From NCBI GenBank assembly GCA_029941905.1, contig JAPYTQ010000027.1:1-64000 (forward strand): a stretch of DNA of 64,000 nucleotides. Reading direction: 5' to 3'. The notes under the pieces are model-generated. The model was not told where the DNA came from, searched no databases, and was given only the letters and a program-made list of their open reading frames with translations. The position numbers and the translations under genes were made by a program. Of the stretch, positions 1 through 7,673 are shown piece after piece. Each line of letters starts with the position of its first letter. The stretch's first letter is position 1. This DNA comes from JAHRVQ01 sp029941905 (lineage in GTDB: Bacteria > Pseudomonadota > Gammaproteobacteria > Pseudomonadales > Azotimanducaceae).

Positions 1-2
1 AA

Positions 3-146
3 GCCGAAGGCGAAGGCAAGTGCGGCGAAGGCAAGAAAGCCGAAGGCGAAGGCAAGTGCGGCGAAGGCAAGAAAGCCGAAGGCGAAGGCAAATGCGGCGA
101 AGGCAAGAAAGCTGAAGGCGAAGGTAAGTGTGGTGAAAGCAAGAAA
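3..146 (+). repeat. Four tandem 36-bp coding repeats in the hvfA precursor
   Basis: Units begin at 3, 39, 75 and 111. The first three are almost identical in DNA, and the fourth carries several silent and one coding change (a Ser for Gly near its end). Near-identity of the DNA points to recent expansion by slippage or unequal recombination. More units probably lie upstream of the window. Confidence 0.9.
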
Positions 147-191
147 GGCAAAAGTGAAGGCAAATGTGGCGAAGGCAAGTGCGGTAACTAG
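3..191 (+). CDS. hvfA: HvfA/bufferin-type EGKCG-repeat copper-binding peptide precursor, C-terminal part
   Basis: Only the last 62 codons are inside the window; the start and any signal peptide lie upstream. The visible part is extremely low in complexity: four 12-residue units rich in Glu, Gly, Lys and Cys, then a shorter tail ending at a TAG codon. Six EGKCG motifs can be counted. In the HvfA family such motifs are the sites where a DUF692 enzyme converts Cys into an oxazolone/thioamide pair that binds copper; that chemistry is known for the family and not shown here. The DUF692 enzyme and its DUF2063 partner follow at once, which is the main support for the assignment. Without those neighbours the peptide could only be called a Cys/Lys/Glu repeat protein. 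Confidence 0.85.
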   Translation, partial: AEGEGKCGEGKKAEGEGKCGEGKKAEGEGKCGEGKKAEGEGKCGESKKGKSEGKCGEGKCGN

Positions 192-206
192 TTACATTAA
201 CCACAC

Positions 207-1064
207 ATGAGTCAATCAAAGCCAATTCATGGAGCTGGTCTCGGTTTGCGGCGCACGATGGCCTCAGAATTCTGCGAGGCAGTACCAGACGGGATCGACT
301 TCCTCGAAGTGGCTCCGGAAAACTGGATTGGACTGGGTGGTAAGTTCGCTAAGCAGCTACGCGCTATTAGCGAACGCACCCCTTTGATTACTCACGGTCT
401 TTCACTATCAATTGGTGGTCCCGCACCTCTCGATGAAGACCTGATTGTTGCGATAAAAAAATTTATCGACCAGCACCAGGTAGCCCTCTACAGTGAACAC
501 TTAAGTTACTCGAACGATGGCGGCCAGTTATATGACCTTCTGCCCCTGCCGTTCACGGATGAAGCCGTGCACTATACGGCAGGAAGAATAAAACGTGTCC
601 AGGAAATCCTTGGGCAGCGCATGGTACTGGAAAATGTTTCCTACTACCTCACACCCAAAAGAGCATTGTCCGAGGCTGAGTTTGTGACGGCTGTTATCCA
701 GGAGGCAGATTGCGATTTGCTGCTGGATGTTAACAATGTCTATGTTAACAGCGTCAACCATGACTATGATCCCCTGGGATTTATTAAGCAAATGCCTGCA
801 GAGCGAGTCGCCTATATCCATATGGCGGGTCATTACGTGGAAGACGATGGCATCATAATCGATACCCACGGTGCTGACGTCATTGATCCTGTCTGGCAAC
901 TACTCGAGCAGACATACACGCTAATGGGCGTAAAACCCACACTGCTGGAGAGAGATTTTAACATTCCAAAGGTCGAGCAGTTGATGCTTGAGGTCAATCA
1001 AATAAGGACTGTTCAAGAAAAACTCAACCGAGTCAGACATGATGCTCACATCGTTGCCGCCTGA
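207..1064 (+). CDS. hvfB: DUF692 multinuclear non-heme iron oxidase (MNIO), HvfB/BufB type
   Basis: A protein of 285 residues with the hallmarks of the DUF692 (UPF0276) TIM-barrel family: GLGLR near the start, then EVAPENW, HGLSLSIGG, SEHLSY, LENVSYY, LLDVNNVYVN, HMAGH, DTHGADV and LERDFNIP. The conserved His, Glu, Asp and Asn residues in these motifs form the metal site in characterised members such as MbnB and HvfB. It is expected to modify the Cys residues of the EGKCG precursor encoded 15 bp upstream. The start at 207 lies in a short gap without a strong ribosome-binding site, so translation may be coupled to hvfA. The end overlaps hvfC by 26 bp. Family assignment is secure; the peptide substrate is inferred from the gene order. 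Confidence 0.93.
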   Translation: MSQSKPIHGAGLGLRRTMASEFCEAVPDGIDFLEVAPENWIGLGGKFAKQLRAISERTPLITHGLSLSIGGPAPLDEDLIVAIKKFIDQHQVALYSEHLSYSNDGGQLYDLLPLPFTDEAVHYTAGRIKRVQEILGQRMVLENVSYYLTPKRALSEAEFVTAVIQEADCDLLLDVNNVYVNSVNHDYDPLGFIKQMPAERVAYIHMAGHYVEDDGIIIDTHGADVIDPVWQLLEQTYTLMGVKPTLLERDFNIPKVEQLMLEVNQIRTVQEKLNRVRHDAHIVAA

Positions 1065-1800
1065 TTCCGAACTGCTGCGCCTGCAGACAAACTTCACCCA
1101 GCACTTGCGTAATCCCGATTCTGTACCGGTCCCGGAGGGTCTGGATCCCAGGAGAATGGGTATTTACAGTAGCCTTATTTTCCATAACATTTCGTCCCTG
1201 GTCAGTGACTTTTTTCCCGTCATCCGTTCATTAATGACAGACGATGAATGGGACAGCTTAGTTCGAGAATTTTTTATTACCTATCAGGCAGAAACGCCTT
1301 ATTTCCCCAAGCTGGCTGACGAATTCCTGCAGTTTTTGTTGGGTCGGGAAGGTGCCAATCATACGCCTGACTATCTGTTGCCCCTGGCACACTATGAATG
1401 GTTAGAGCTCTGTCTTTTTTTATCCGAATCCGAGTTGCCCGGCTCACCGGTTGACCCTGAATCACTGCAGTCAAAACGCCTTGAATTGACCGACCTCGCC
1501 ATCCCTGTTGCCTACGATTATCCCGTGCATCAAATAAGATCGGATTGGGTAGAGAACGAATGTCCAACCTACCTGCTGTTATTCAGGGACAAGACAGATT
1601 CAGTGCGTTTTTTTGAAATACAGTCCCTGGCGTTCGAACTACTGACCGCAATGCGTGATAACAATGGTGTGCATGTCAGCGATTGGTTGGCAAACAAGGC
1701 AGATGAATTAAATCAGAACGTGGGCAGCTTCAGCGCCTTCGGAATGAAACTGATGCAGCAATTCAATTCTGAACACCTGATATCCTGCGCCGATACCTGA
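1039..1800 (+). CDS. hvfC: DUF2063 partner protein of the MNIO enzyme, HvfC/BufC type
   Basis: A protein of 253 residues whose N-terminal half is a DUF2063 domain, with the characteristic run of a phage-like RMGIYSSLIFHN segment, the PVIRSLM helix and a FITYQAETPYF stretch followed by the HYEWLEL motif. Proteins of this family bind the leader of the precursor peptide and present it to the DUF692 enzyme in related systems (MbnC, HvfC, BufC). The gene starts inside hvfB with two consecutive Met codons, and the 26-bp overlap suggests translational coupling and fixed stoichiometry of the heterodimer. Older annotations call this family putative DNA-binding, which does not fit the context. No DoxX-type membrane gene, sometimes the fourth member of such loci, follows. 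Confidence 0.9.
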   Translation: MMLTSLPPDSELLRLQTNFTQHLRNPDSVPVPEGLDPRRMGIYSSLIFHNISSLVSDFFPVIRSLMTDDEWDSLVREFFITYQAETPYFPKLADEFLQFLLGREGANHTPDYLLPLAHYEWLELCLFLSESELPGSPVDPESLQSKRLELTDLAIPVAYDYPVHQIRSDWVENECPTYLLLFRDKTDSVRFFEIQSLAFELLTAMRDNNGVHVSDWLANKADELNQNVGSFSAFGMKLMQQFNSEHLISCADT

Positions 1801-1923
1801 ACAGAATTTCCAAACTTCCGTTAATTTCACTAAATACTCATCCAGATAACCACTACACCGAAACCCTCCGACTTAAACCATTGTATTCTATGCAATTTAT
1901 CTTCTGGCATAGTAGTTGCTTTT

Positions 1924-1953
1924 GTTAGTGATTGGAAAGTTAGTGATTGGAAA
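1924..1953 (+). repeat. 15-bp direct repeat, two perfect copies
   Basis: Two adjacent copies of a 15-bp unit (1924-1938 and 1939-1953) lie in the 211-bp gap between hvfC and the lipoprotein gene. They are translatable as an N-terminal extension of the next reading frame, but that extension lacks a ribosome-binding site, so they are probably non-coding leader DNA. Confidence 0.8.
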
Positions 1954-2011
1954 GTTCGTCATCGGCACATGTCCAGTCGGATTAACTCATATTTCAGTTG
2001 CAGGAAGACCT

Positions 2012-2380
2012 ATGTATCAACTAATTAAAATCACCAGTGTTCTCATTCTCGTCATCGCTTTGAACGGATGTGTCATCGCCATCGGTAACGGCGACAAAAA
2101 CGATGGCGCAGATTGGCAAGCACGGCAGGAGAGAAATAATCGTTACATCAACCAGCTGGAGTTGGGAACAAGCGTCAGGGTTGTCAAACTGGATCTCGGA
2201 GAACCGGACTTTAACGAATCATTCCAACGAAATGGAGATACCTACCAGGTTCTCTATTATCGAACCCAACGAATTGACAGCGATGGCAGAACCACCAAGG
2301 ACGAAACGACTCCGTTTGTGTTTATTGACATGACGCTGGTTGGCTGGGGCCATAATGCCATCGACAAGGCTACCCGATAA
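2012..2380 (+). CDS. DUF3192 family lipoprotein
   Basis: A protein of 122 residues starting at the ATG at 2012, chosen because AGGAAG precedes it and because a lipoprotein signal peptide then begins directly. The signal ends in the lipobox LNGC. The mature part contains NRxxINQLELG, LGEPDFNESF, YQVLYYRTQ and DGRTTKDETTPFVF followed by LVGWG, which is the pattern of DUF3192, a gammaproteobacterial family without established function. The fold resembles the small SmpA/BamE-like lipoproteins, an inference from the INxLxxG pattern. It sits between the copper-peptide operon and a convergent phosphofructokinase, with no sign that it belongs to either. Confidence 0.85.
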   Translation: MYQLIKITSVLILVIALNGCVIAIGNGDKNDGADWQARQERNNRYINQLELGTSVRVVKLDLGEPDFNESFQRNGDTYQVLYYRTQRIDSDGRTTKDETTPFVFIDMTLVGWGHNAIDKATR

Positions 2381-2442
2381 GTTAAGACCAAGGGCATTGA
2401 AGAAATTTGTTCGGGTTGCTCGGCCGGATATGCATAGCGGGT

Positions 2443-3696
2443 TTAATCTGCAAATCCTTTCAGCTTTTTCTTCACCAGCACGTTTTTGAGCCTGGCATAT
2501 TGCGGCATGCCATTTTTATAGGGTGGATAGTCTTCACCGGTAATCAGAGGTGCCAGGTATTGCCGACACCGAAGTGTAATACCAAAACCGTCAGGGCTGA
2601 TATAGTTACGGGGCAGCTTTTTCTCAACATTGGCCACATTCGACAACGCTGCCTCTCCAACCGACCAGCGATAGGATTTCGTCCGCGACCGGACGATAGT
2701 TGGCATCACCGCGTTTTTTCCCGCTAGCGCAAACTCAACAGCCGCTCTACCCATTGCGTAAGCCTGTTCGACATCCGTCGCCGAGGCGATATGCCGGGCA
2801 GACCTTTGTAAATAATCTGCTACCGCCCAATGACACTTATAGCCATGGGACTCCCTGATCATCTCAACCAGCGTTGGAGCAACACCCCCTAGCTGAGTGT
2901 GTCCAAATGCATCTTTTTGCCCGGTACCGGCAACGAAGGTGCCATCAGCATACTGCGCGCCTTCAGACGCAACAATCACACAGTAACCAGCCTTGTTTAC
3001 GGTGGCTTTTACTCTCGCCAGAAACCTGACTGTATCGAACGCTATCTCGGGGAATAAAATGATATGCGGTGGATCATTCTTTTCTTCTTTCGCCAACCCG
3101 GCTGCAGATGCGATCCACCCCGCATGTCGCCCCATGACTTCAAGCACAAATATTTTGGTGGAGGACTCTGCCATCGATGCGACATCAAGCCCCGCTTCTC
3201 TTGTAGACACTGCAACATACTTGGCAACAGAACCGAACCCCGGGCTACAATCCGTCAATGGTAAATCGTTATCAACGGTTTTTGGGATACCAATACAGGT
3301 AATGGGATATTCCATGGTTTCACTGAGTTGTGAAACCTTGTGCGCTGTATCCTGCGAATCCCCGCCGCCGTTGTAAAAGAAATAGCCAATATTGTGAGCC
3401 CTGAATACATCAATCAGCCTTTCGTACTCGGCGCGATTTTCATCAATGGACTTCAATTTGTAACGACAGGAGCCAAAGGCGCCTGCCGGTGTATAACGCA
3501 GGGCAGCAATCGCTGACCTGGTTTCCCGGGAGGTATCAATCAGTTCCTCCCTCAGGGCGCCGAGAATGCCGTTCTTACCAGCGAACACCTTGCCAATTTT
3601 CCTGCTGGTTCTTGCAGATTCAATAACCCCACAGGCACTGGCATTTATGACTGCTGTAACGCCACCGGACTGAGCATAAAAAATATTCTTTACCAC
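2443..3696 (-). CDS. pfp: 6-phosphofructokinase, PPi-dependent type
   Basis: A protein of 417 residues of the phosphofructokinase family. It has QSGGVTAVINA at the N-terminus, the phosphate-binding GGGDSQDT, the catalytic PKTVDNDL (Lys at the place where ATP-dependent enzymes have Gly), MGRHAGW and VASEGAQ. The Lys in PKTVDND is the usual indicator of pyrophosphate use, so the enzyme is expected to interconvert fructose 6-phosphate and fructose 1,6-bisphosphate reversibly with PPi. The start is a GTG preceded by GAGGTAAG. It is about 60 bp downstream of the ybdK-like gene on the same strand, so the two may be co-transcribed. The phosphoryl donor is inferred from sequence only. Confidence 0.88.
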   Translation of the reverse strand: MVKNIFYAQSGGVTAVINASACGVIESARTSRKIGKVFAGKNGILGALREELIDTSRETRSAIAALRYTPAGAFGSCRYKLKSIDENRAEYERLIDVFRAHNIGYFFYNGGGDSQDTAHKVSQLSETMEYPITCIGIPKTVDNDLPLTDCSPGFGSVAKYVAVSTREAGLDVASMAESSTKIFVLEVMGRHAGWIASAAGLAKEEKNDPPHIILFPEIAFDTVRFLARVKATVNKAGYCVIVASEGAQYADGTFVAGTGQKDAFGHTQLGGVAPTLVEMIRESHGYKCHWAVADYLQRSARHIASATDVEQAYAMGRAAVEFALAGKNAVMPTIVRSRTKSYRWSVGEAALSNVANVEKKLPRNYISPDGFGITLRCRQYLAPLITGEDYPPYKNGMPQYARLKNVLVKKKLKGFAD

Positions 3697-3756
3697 AACT
3701 TACCTCGTTTTAAAGCCTGGAGCCCTCGAATCGCTCGTTAGCCGAGTTGAACCATG

Positions 3757-4908
3757 TCAGGCAATTGCCTCGTCTATCCCGGAAACAGTTTCACCTATCA
3801 ACCAGTCAACCACGTCCATCAGCGATTGCTCATGGCTCCTGCCTGCGGATATTGATTGATCATAAGTTTGAACTTGCCGATGCGCACTGGTCCCCTGCGC
3901 CAGAATCCGGGGTAATCGCTTAATTTCCTCTACACAATTCAGGGCTTCTGCATCCTCCTCAATGAACCCGATCATTTCCTCCAACAACTCGGCAAAAGGC
4001 ACGACCTCGCCCCGGGCGAAATCCACCATCCCATCATCGAAGGAATACCGCATGGCTCGCCAGCGATTCTCGTTGATCAGCATACCGGTATAAACTCGCC
4101 AGCGTTGATTATCTCTTCGCAAACGGAACAGCATGCGGAACAGGCAAACTGTGAGGGCAACCATGCTAAATGCATGCTCAATGCTGGTGCATACATCCAT
4201 AATTCGAGTTTCTACGGTCGGGAATCTGGCACTGGGGCGAAGATCCCACCAGATCCGGCTGGCATCGTTGATCAAACCCGCATTAATCAGTATCGCCACA
4301 TGGCGCTCATACTCGGCAAAACTGGCAAACTGTTCCGGCAGCCCTGTTCTTGGCAGCGCATCAAACACCGTCAGACGGTATGATTTCAGACCGGTATTTT
4401 CACCTTCCCAAAATGGCGAGGAACACGACAAGGCCAGCAGGTGGGGAAGGAAGTACGACAGCTGGTTCATCAGGTCAATTCTGAGTTCCTTGTCTTCAAT
4501 ACCTACATGAACATGCATCCCACAGATCAACAACCTTCTTGCCGCAGCCTGAAGCTCTCTCGTTAGATCAATGTATCGGTCCCGGTCCGTTTGTTTTTGT
4601 GCCAACCATTGTGCAAAAGGATGGGTTGAAACGGCAATAGGTGCATAACCATAACTGTTAGCCACGTTAGAGATTGTCCGACGTAATCGTTTTAACTCCT
4701 GCGCAACGTCTTTTACATCAGTACAGACTCGGGTACCAATTTCTATCTGCGAACGCATGAGTTCGGGGCTGACCTGGTCACCACACAGACGAACGCATTC
4801 TTGCATCAATTCCGGAGGCGGGTCGTTGACAAGGTCGCGAGTCTGTAGATCAACCAGGAGGTATTCTTCCTCCACGCCTAGTGTGAATGTGGGTTCTTGA
4901 ATGTTCAT
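3757..4908 (-). CDS. ybdK: YbdK-type carboxylate-amine ligase (glutamate-cysteine ligase family 2)
   Basis: A protein of 383 residues with the GCS2 family signatures: TLGVEEEYLLVD near the N-terminus, RSQIEIGT, GMHVHVG, and ETRIMDVCTS. Members are ATP-dependent ligases with weak glutamate-cysteine ligase activity in E. coli; their natural substrates are mostly unknown. It is divergently transcribed from an AstE/aspartoacylase-like gene, an amide hydrolase. Ligase and amidase side by side suggest making and breaking the same kind of N-acyl or peptide bond, but this is inference. A ribosome-binding site is not obvious before the ATG at 4908. Confidence 0.9.
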   Translation of the reverse strand: MNIQEPTFTLGVEEEYLLVDLQTRDLVNDPPPELMQECVRLCGDQVSPELMRSQIEIGTRVCTDVKDVAQELKRLRRTISNVANSYGYAPIAVSTHPFAQWLAQKQTDRDRYIDLTRELQAAARRLLICGMHVHVGIEDKELRIDLMNQLSYFLPHLLALSCSSPFWEGENTGLKSYRLTVFDALPRTGLPEQFASFAEYERHVAILINAGLINDASRIWWDLRPSARFPTVETRIMDVCTSIEHAFSMVALTVCLFRMLFRLRRDNQRWRVYTGMLINENRWRAMRYSFDDGMVDFARGEVVPFAELLEEMIGFIEEDAEALNCVEEIKRLPRILAQGTSAHRQVQTYDQSISAGRSHEQSLMDVVDWLIGETVSGIDEAIA

Positions 4909-4934
4909 GGTGTTTGATGGGTTTAGTTAGCCCG

Positions 4935-4965
4935 TTTAGATAGTCCCCTGAGTTTAGTCTATAAT
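4935..4965 (+). promoter_or_regulatory. Possible sigma-70 promoter for the AstE-like gene
   Basis: A perfect TATAAT is at 4960-4965, with a TTTAGA at 4935-4940 as a weak -35 element at a 19-bp spacing. It lies in the 129-bp divergent gap and points towards the gene at 5038. The -10 is good; the -35 is poor. Confidence 0.4.
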
Positions 4966-5037
4966 ACCAGCTCTAGCAGCATGTAAACTTACTCGCTCAA
5001 TTGATTCACAAGCAGAAATATCAAACCTGTTCGCACT

Positions 5038-6072
5038 ATGCAAGCCCCAACAACTTTTCAACACTGGCACAATCCTGAATCACAGCGTCTGGGCAGTGAC
5101 CACATAGAGTTTCTCAGGATTCTTAAAAAACCAACCTGGATCACATTAGATGGAATCGATTCGTCCCGGCGCCGCGCCATAGTCACCCTGTTACATGGCA
5201 ATGAGCCTTCCGGGTTAAAAGCGATCCACAGATATCTGCTTGGCGCAGAGCAGCCCGCAACAAATCTGGGTATCTTTATCGTCTCGGTTGAAGCTGCACT
5301 CCATGCTCCGTTGTTGTCTCACCGCAATCTTCCCGGTGAAAAAGACTTTAACCGCTGTTTCTCAACAATGGATCCAACAAATCAGCGCACTACAGACCAG
5401 GAAGCACTTGCAGACGACATTCTCGCCACGTTGAAGCAATACTCGCCCGAGGCGATCATCGACACTCACAACACGTCAGCCCACAGCAATCCATTCGCAG
5501 TCGCAGTTTCAGATGACGCAAATGTCCAGCAACTGAGTCAAATGTTCACCCGCCGCCTGGTGGTTCTTAACCTCTCTCTGGGCGCCTTGATCGAGCAAAA
5601 CATGGATTGCCCCGTTGTGACCGTGGAGTTTGGCGGCCTGATGGATCCGCTGGCAGACCAATTAGCCAGAGATGCCCTGGCGGCGTTTATACAATCTAAC
5701 GAACTTTTTCAGTCTCAGGTAGAGGAAATGCAAATCCTCAGTCACCCACTGCGGCTCGAAATAGACAAGGTGACCAATCTACACTACTCGGCGTCGGTCC
5801 AGGGGGAAGCAGATATTACGATCTTCAATACCATCGACCAGATGAACTTCTCGCGGTTGGAGGTTGGAACGGTATTTGGCTGGCTCGGTCCCGATGGAAT
5901 CAGACCTCTTAGCGTCCTGGACAAACACAAACAGGACATTTCAGCCAGGCTGTTCAAAGATCATGAAGGGTTTCTTATCAACATTGTTCCGATGACCATA
6001 TTTATGGCGACGACCGACGCCTATATAGCCAGCAATGACTGTCTGCTTTACCTGAGTCCTGAAAATATATGA
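5038..6072 (+). CDS. Succinylglutamate desuccinylase/aspartoacylase family zinc hydrolase
   Basis: A protein of 344 residues of the AstE/AspA branch of the M14 metallocarboxypeptidase fold. The zinc ligands are expected in HGNEPSG (His and Glu) and in DTHNTSAHSNPF (His), and the catalytic Glu in VTVEFGG. These enzymes hydrolyse an amide bond next to a free carboxylate, as in succinylglutamate or N-acetylaspartate. It is not a clear AstE because no other ast genes are nearby. It lies divergent to the YbdK-like ligase, and its stop overlaps the start of the sirB2 gene by 4 bp, so it is probably in an operon with it. The substrate is unknown. Confidence 0.85.
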   Translation: MQAPTTFQHWHNPESQRLGSDHIEFLRILKKPTWITLDGIDSSRRRAIVTLLHGNEPSGLKAIHRYLLGAEQPATNLGIFIVSVEAALHAPLLSHRNLPGEKDFNRCFSTMDPTNQRTTDQEALADDILATLKQYSPEAIIDTHNTSAHSNPFAVAVSDDANVQQLSQMFTRRLVVLNLSLGALIEQNMDCPVVTVEFGGLMDPLADQLARDALAAFIQSNELFQSQVEEMQILSHPLRLEIDKVTNLHYSASVQGEADITIFNTIDQMNFSRLEVGTVFGWLGPDGIRPLSVLDKHKQDISARLFKDHEGFLINIVPMTIFMATTDAYIASNDCLLYLSPENI

Positions 6073-6464
6073 GTAGTTATGAATTCACTCTGGGTATCCA
6101 TGTGGCCTGTGCCATTGCCACATTACTTTTCTTCACCTTAAGAGGGCTGTGGATGATAAACGGCAGCAGCCTGTTACAGGCTCGATTTACCCGTATCGCA
6201 CCTCATCTTGTCGATTCAGTGCTCCTCTTAGCTGCCCTGGTGCTTACATTACAGATAAACCAGTATCCTCTGGTCAACGATTGGCTCACGGTAAAATTGG
6301 TTGCCATGGTGGCCTATATCCTCCTGGGGACGATAGCCCTCAAGCGAGGAAAAACCAGGAAACAAAGGATCCTGGCATTCATCCTGGCCCTGGCGACCTT
6401 TGCGTTCATCGTATCCGTTGCACGAATGCACCACCCATTAGGCTTTTTGGCAATGCTTATTTGA
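6069..6464 (+). CDS. SirB2 family membrane protein
   Basis: A protein of 131 residues with four predicted membrane helices and the family pattern: GIHVACAIATLLFFTLRG at the N-terminus, then a central LLAALVLTL helix, KLVAMVAYILLG and a C-terminal helix ending in MHHP. SirB2 proteins occur widely in gammaproteobacteria; their biochemical role is not established. The ATGA overlap with the upstream hydrolase implies translational coupling. The last 8 bp overlap the convergent usp gene. Confidence 0.85.
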   Translation: MSSYEFTLGIHVACAIATLLFFTLRGLWMINGSSLLQARFTRIAPHLVDSVLLLAALVLTLQINQYPLVNDWLTVKLVAMVAYILLGTIALKRGKTRKQRILAFILALATFAFIVSVARMHHPLGFLAMLI

Positions 6465-6897
6465 TCCGTACCGCCAGTACATCACAGGATACACCGTGTA
6501 ATACGCTGTTTGCAGTTGAACCCAGCAATAGCTGCAGACCTTTCTGACCGTGGGTCCCCAGAACAATCAGGTCAATGTCATGTTCTTTGGCAAAACCATG
6601 AATTTCATGGGCAGGGTTGCCATGACAAATCAGTGTTCTTTCGTCCGGCACACCTAACTCTTTGCTAAGCTCAATCATCTTGTTTTTAGACTCATGCATG
6701 ATGCCGGATTCTATTGCAATCAGCTGTTCATTCACTCCCAGACCATCAATAGCGTAGGCCACAGACAAGGGTTCGATGACGTGTATGAGATAGAGGTCTG
6801 CATCATTTTCACTGGCCACCTCCCTGCCTTTTTCAACCACATGATTGTTATCGCCAAAAAAATCCAATGCCAATAGTACTTTCCGGTATTTTGCCAT
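6457..6897 (-). CDS. Universal stress protein, single UspA domain
   Basis: A protein of 146 residues with KVLLALDFF at the N-terminus and the nucleotide-binding pattern GTHGQKGLQLLLGSTANSVL near the C-terminus, typical of UspA-like proteins that can bind ATP. The ATG at 6897 is chosen over a GTG four codons upstream because AAAGG is better placed for it. An ANR/FNR-type site and a -10 element lie 32-75 bp upstream, so expression is expected to rise without oxygen, as for several usp genes of Pseudomonas. The 3' end overlaps the convergent sirB2 gene by 8 bp. Confidence 0.9.
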   Translation of the reverse strand: MAKYRKVLLALDFFGDNNHVVEKGREVASENDADLYLIHVIEPLSVAYAIDGLGVNEQLIAIESGIMHESKNKMIELSKELGVPDERTLICHGNPAHEIHGFAKEHDIDLIVLGTHGQKGLQLLLGSTANSVLHGVSCDVLAVRIK

Positions 6898-6928
6898 GGG
6901 CCATTTCACCTTTGATTAATATCTGACT

Positions 6929-6971
6929 TATTAAGCCAGTTTAAAAAAGGTTCAGCTCTGATCTGTATCAA
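6929..6971 (-). promoter_or_regulatory. ANR/FNR-type promoter of the usp gene
   Basis: The box CTGAT-CTGT-ATCAA is at 6958-6971 and matches 9 of 10 consensus bases. On the minus strand a TTAATA hexamer at 6929-6934 has its centre 33 bp from the box centre, the class II FNR arrangement. The predicted start of transcription is near 6923, 26 nt before the usp start codon. Confidence 0.7.
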
Positions 6972-7077
6972 GCTTCCCCGTGTTCTTTTTCAGAAATTTA
7001 TTATAGATGACACTTGAATAAAATAAATCCGAACTTATGAAGGGAGGGTAACGAAATTAACCCAATGGAGACCCAAA

Positions 7078-7518
7078 ATGAGTCAATTAGTTTATTCACC
7101 ACTGAGCGCTTTTAATGGATTACACAGGCTTGGCCGTGTGTTCGATGATCATTATACCAACGATGCTGTTTCAACTAATTCAGCTAAGCACAACTGGATT
7201 CCAGCCGCTGACATTCGAGAGCATCAAGACAGTTTCAACGTCTTGCTGGACATCCCGGGTGTCGCATCAAAAGACGTTGACGTGACCGTTGATAAAGGCA
7301 CTTTAACAATCAAGGGCTCGAAGACAACTGAATCAAACGATGAAGCAAAAGGCTTTAAGCGCCTGGAACGATCTACTGGCTCCTTTCTCAGATCGTTCAC
7401 CCTACCTGAAACGGCAGATGGTGATCATATAACCGCCAAAGTTGAAAATGGTGTTCTGGCAGTTTCGATTCCAAAACTGGAGAAAAGTAAACCATTATCG
7501 ATTTCGGTTGAAGGTTAA
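7078..7518 (+). CDS. Small heat-shock protein, Hsp20/alpha-crystallin family
   Basis: A protein of 146 residues. The alpha-crystallin domain runs from about residue 40 to 135, starting with WIPAADIREHQDSF and including LDIPGV, GTLTIKGSK and the C-terminal GVLAVSIPK. These proteins hold unfolding clients as ATP-independent chaperones in the cytoplasm. GGAGA stands in front of the ATG. A strong terminator follows at 7552. A CTTGAAT sequence at about 7012 resembles half of a sigma-32 promoter, but no convincing second half was found. Confidence 0.93.
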   Translation: MSQLVYSPLSAFNGLHRLGRVFDDHYTNDAVSTNSAKHNWIPAADIREHQDSFNVLLDIPGVASKDVDVTVDKGTLTIKGSKTTESNDEAKGFKRLERSTGSFLRSFTLPETADGDHITAKVENGVLAVSIPKLEKSKPLSISVEG

Positions 7519-7551
7519 GCTACCCATACAGGACACCACACTTTGTGTCTC

Positions 7552-7586
7552 CAGTGAGCCGGATTCCCCGGCTCACTGCCTTTTTC
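7552..7586 (+). terminator. Rho-independent terminator of the hsp20 gene
   Basis: An 11-bp perfect stem (7552-7562 with 7568-7578), a 5-base loop and a following T tract (CCTTTTTCC). It ends the hsp20 transcript 34 bp after the stop codon and insulates it from the ANR-controlled small gene downstream. Confidence 0.9.
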
Positions 7587-7596
7587 CTTACTTTTC

Positions 7597-7638
7597 CTGA
7601 TCTGGATCAATATTCGCTGATCTCAATGTTGGTACGCT
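7597..7638 (+). promoter_or_regulatory. ANR/FNR-type promoter of a 34-aa membrane protein
   Basis: The box CTGAT-CTGG-ATCAA is at 7597-7610 (9 of 10 bases). An extended -10, TGG-TACGCT, has its hexamer at 7633-7638, 32 bp centre to centre from the box. The hexamer itself is weak (3 of 6 bases). Predicted transcription start is near 7645, 29 nt before the ATG at 7674. Confidence 0.6.
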
Positions 7639-7673
7639 CATTCCTGAACCTAACACGCTCGGGGATATTTTTT

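Noticed and set aside
3..146. 36-bp direct repeats that could look like a CRISPR array or a satellite
   Set aside because: They have no spacers, keep one reading frame and encode EGKCG motifs directly before DUF692 and DUF2063 genes, so they are coding repeats.
1916..2011. N-terminal extension of the DUF3192 lipoprotein frame
   Set aside because: It includes the tandem 15-bp repeat, lacks a ribosome-binding site and would hide the lipoprotein signal, which starts cleanly at 2012.
7012..7040. Possible sigma-32 promoter of hsp20 (CTTGAAT)
   Set aside because: The second element at the right spacing does not resemble CCCCAT, so I do not list it as a promoter.
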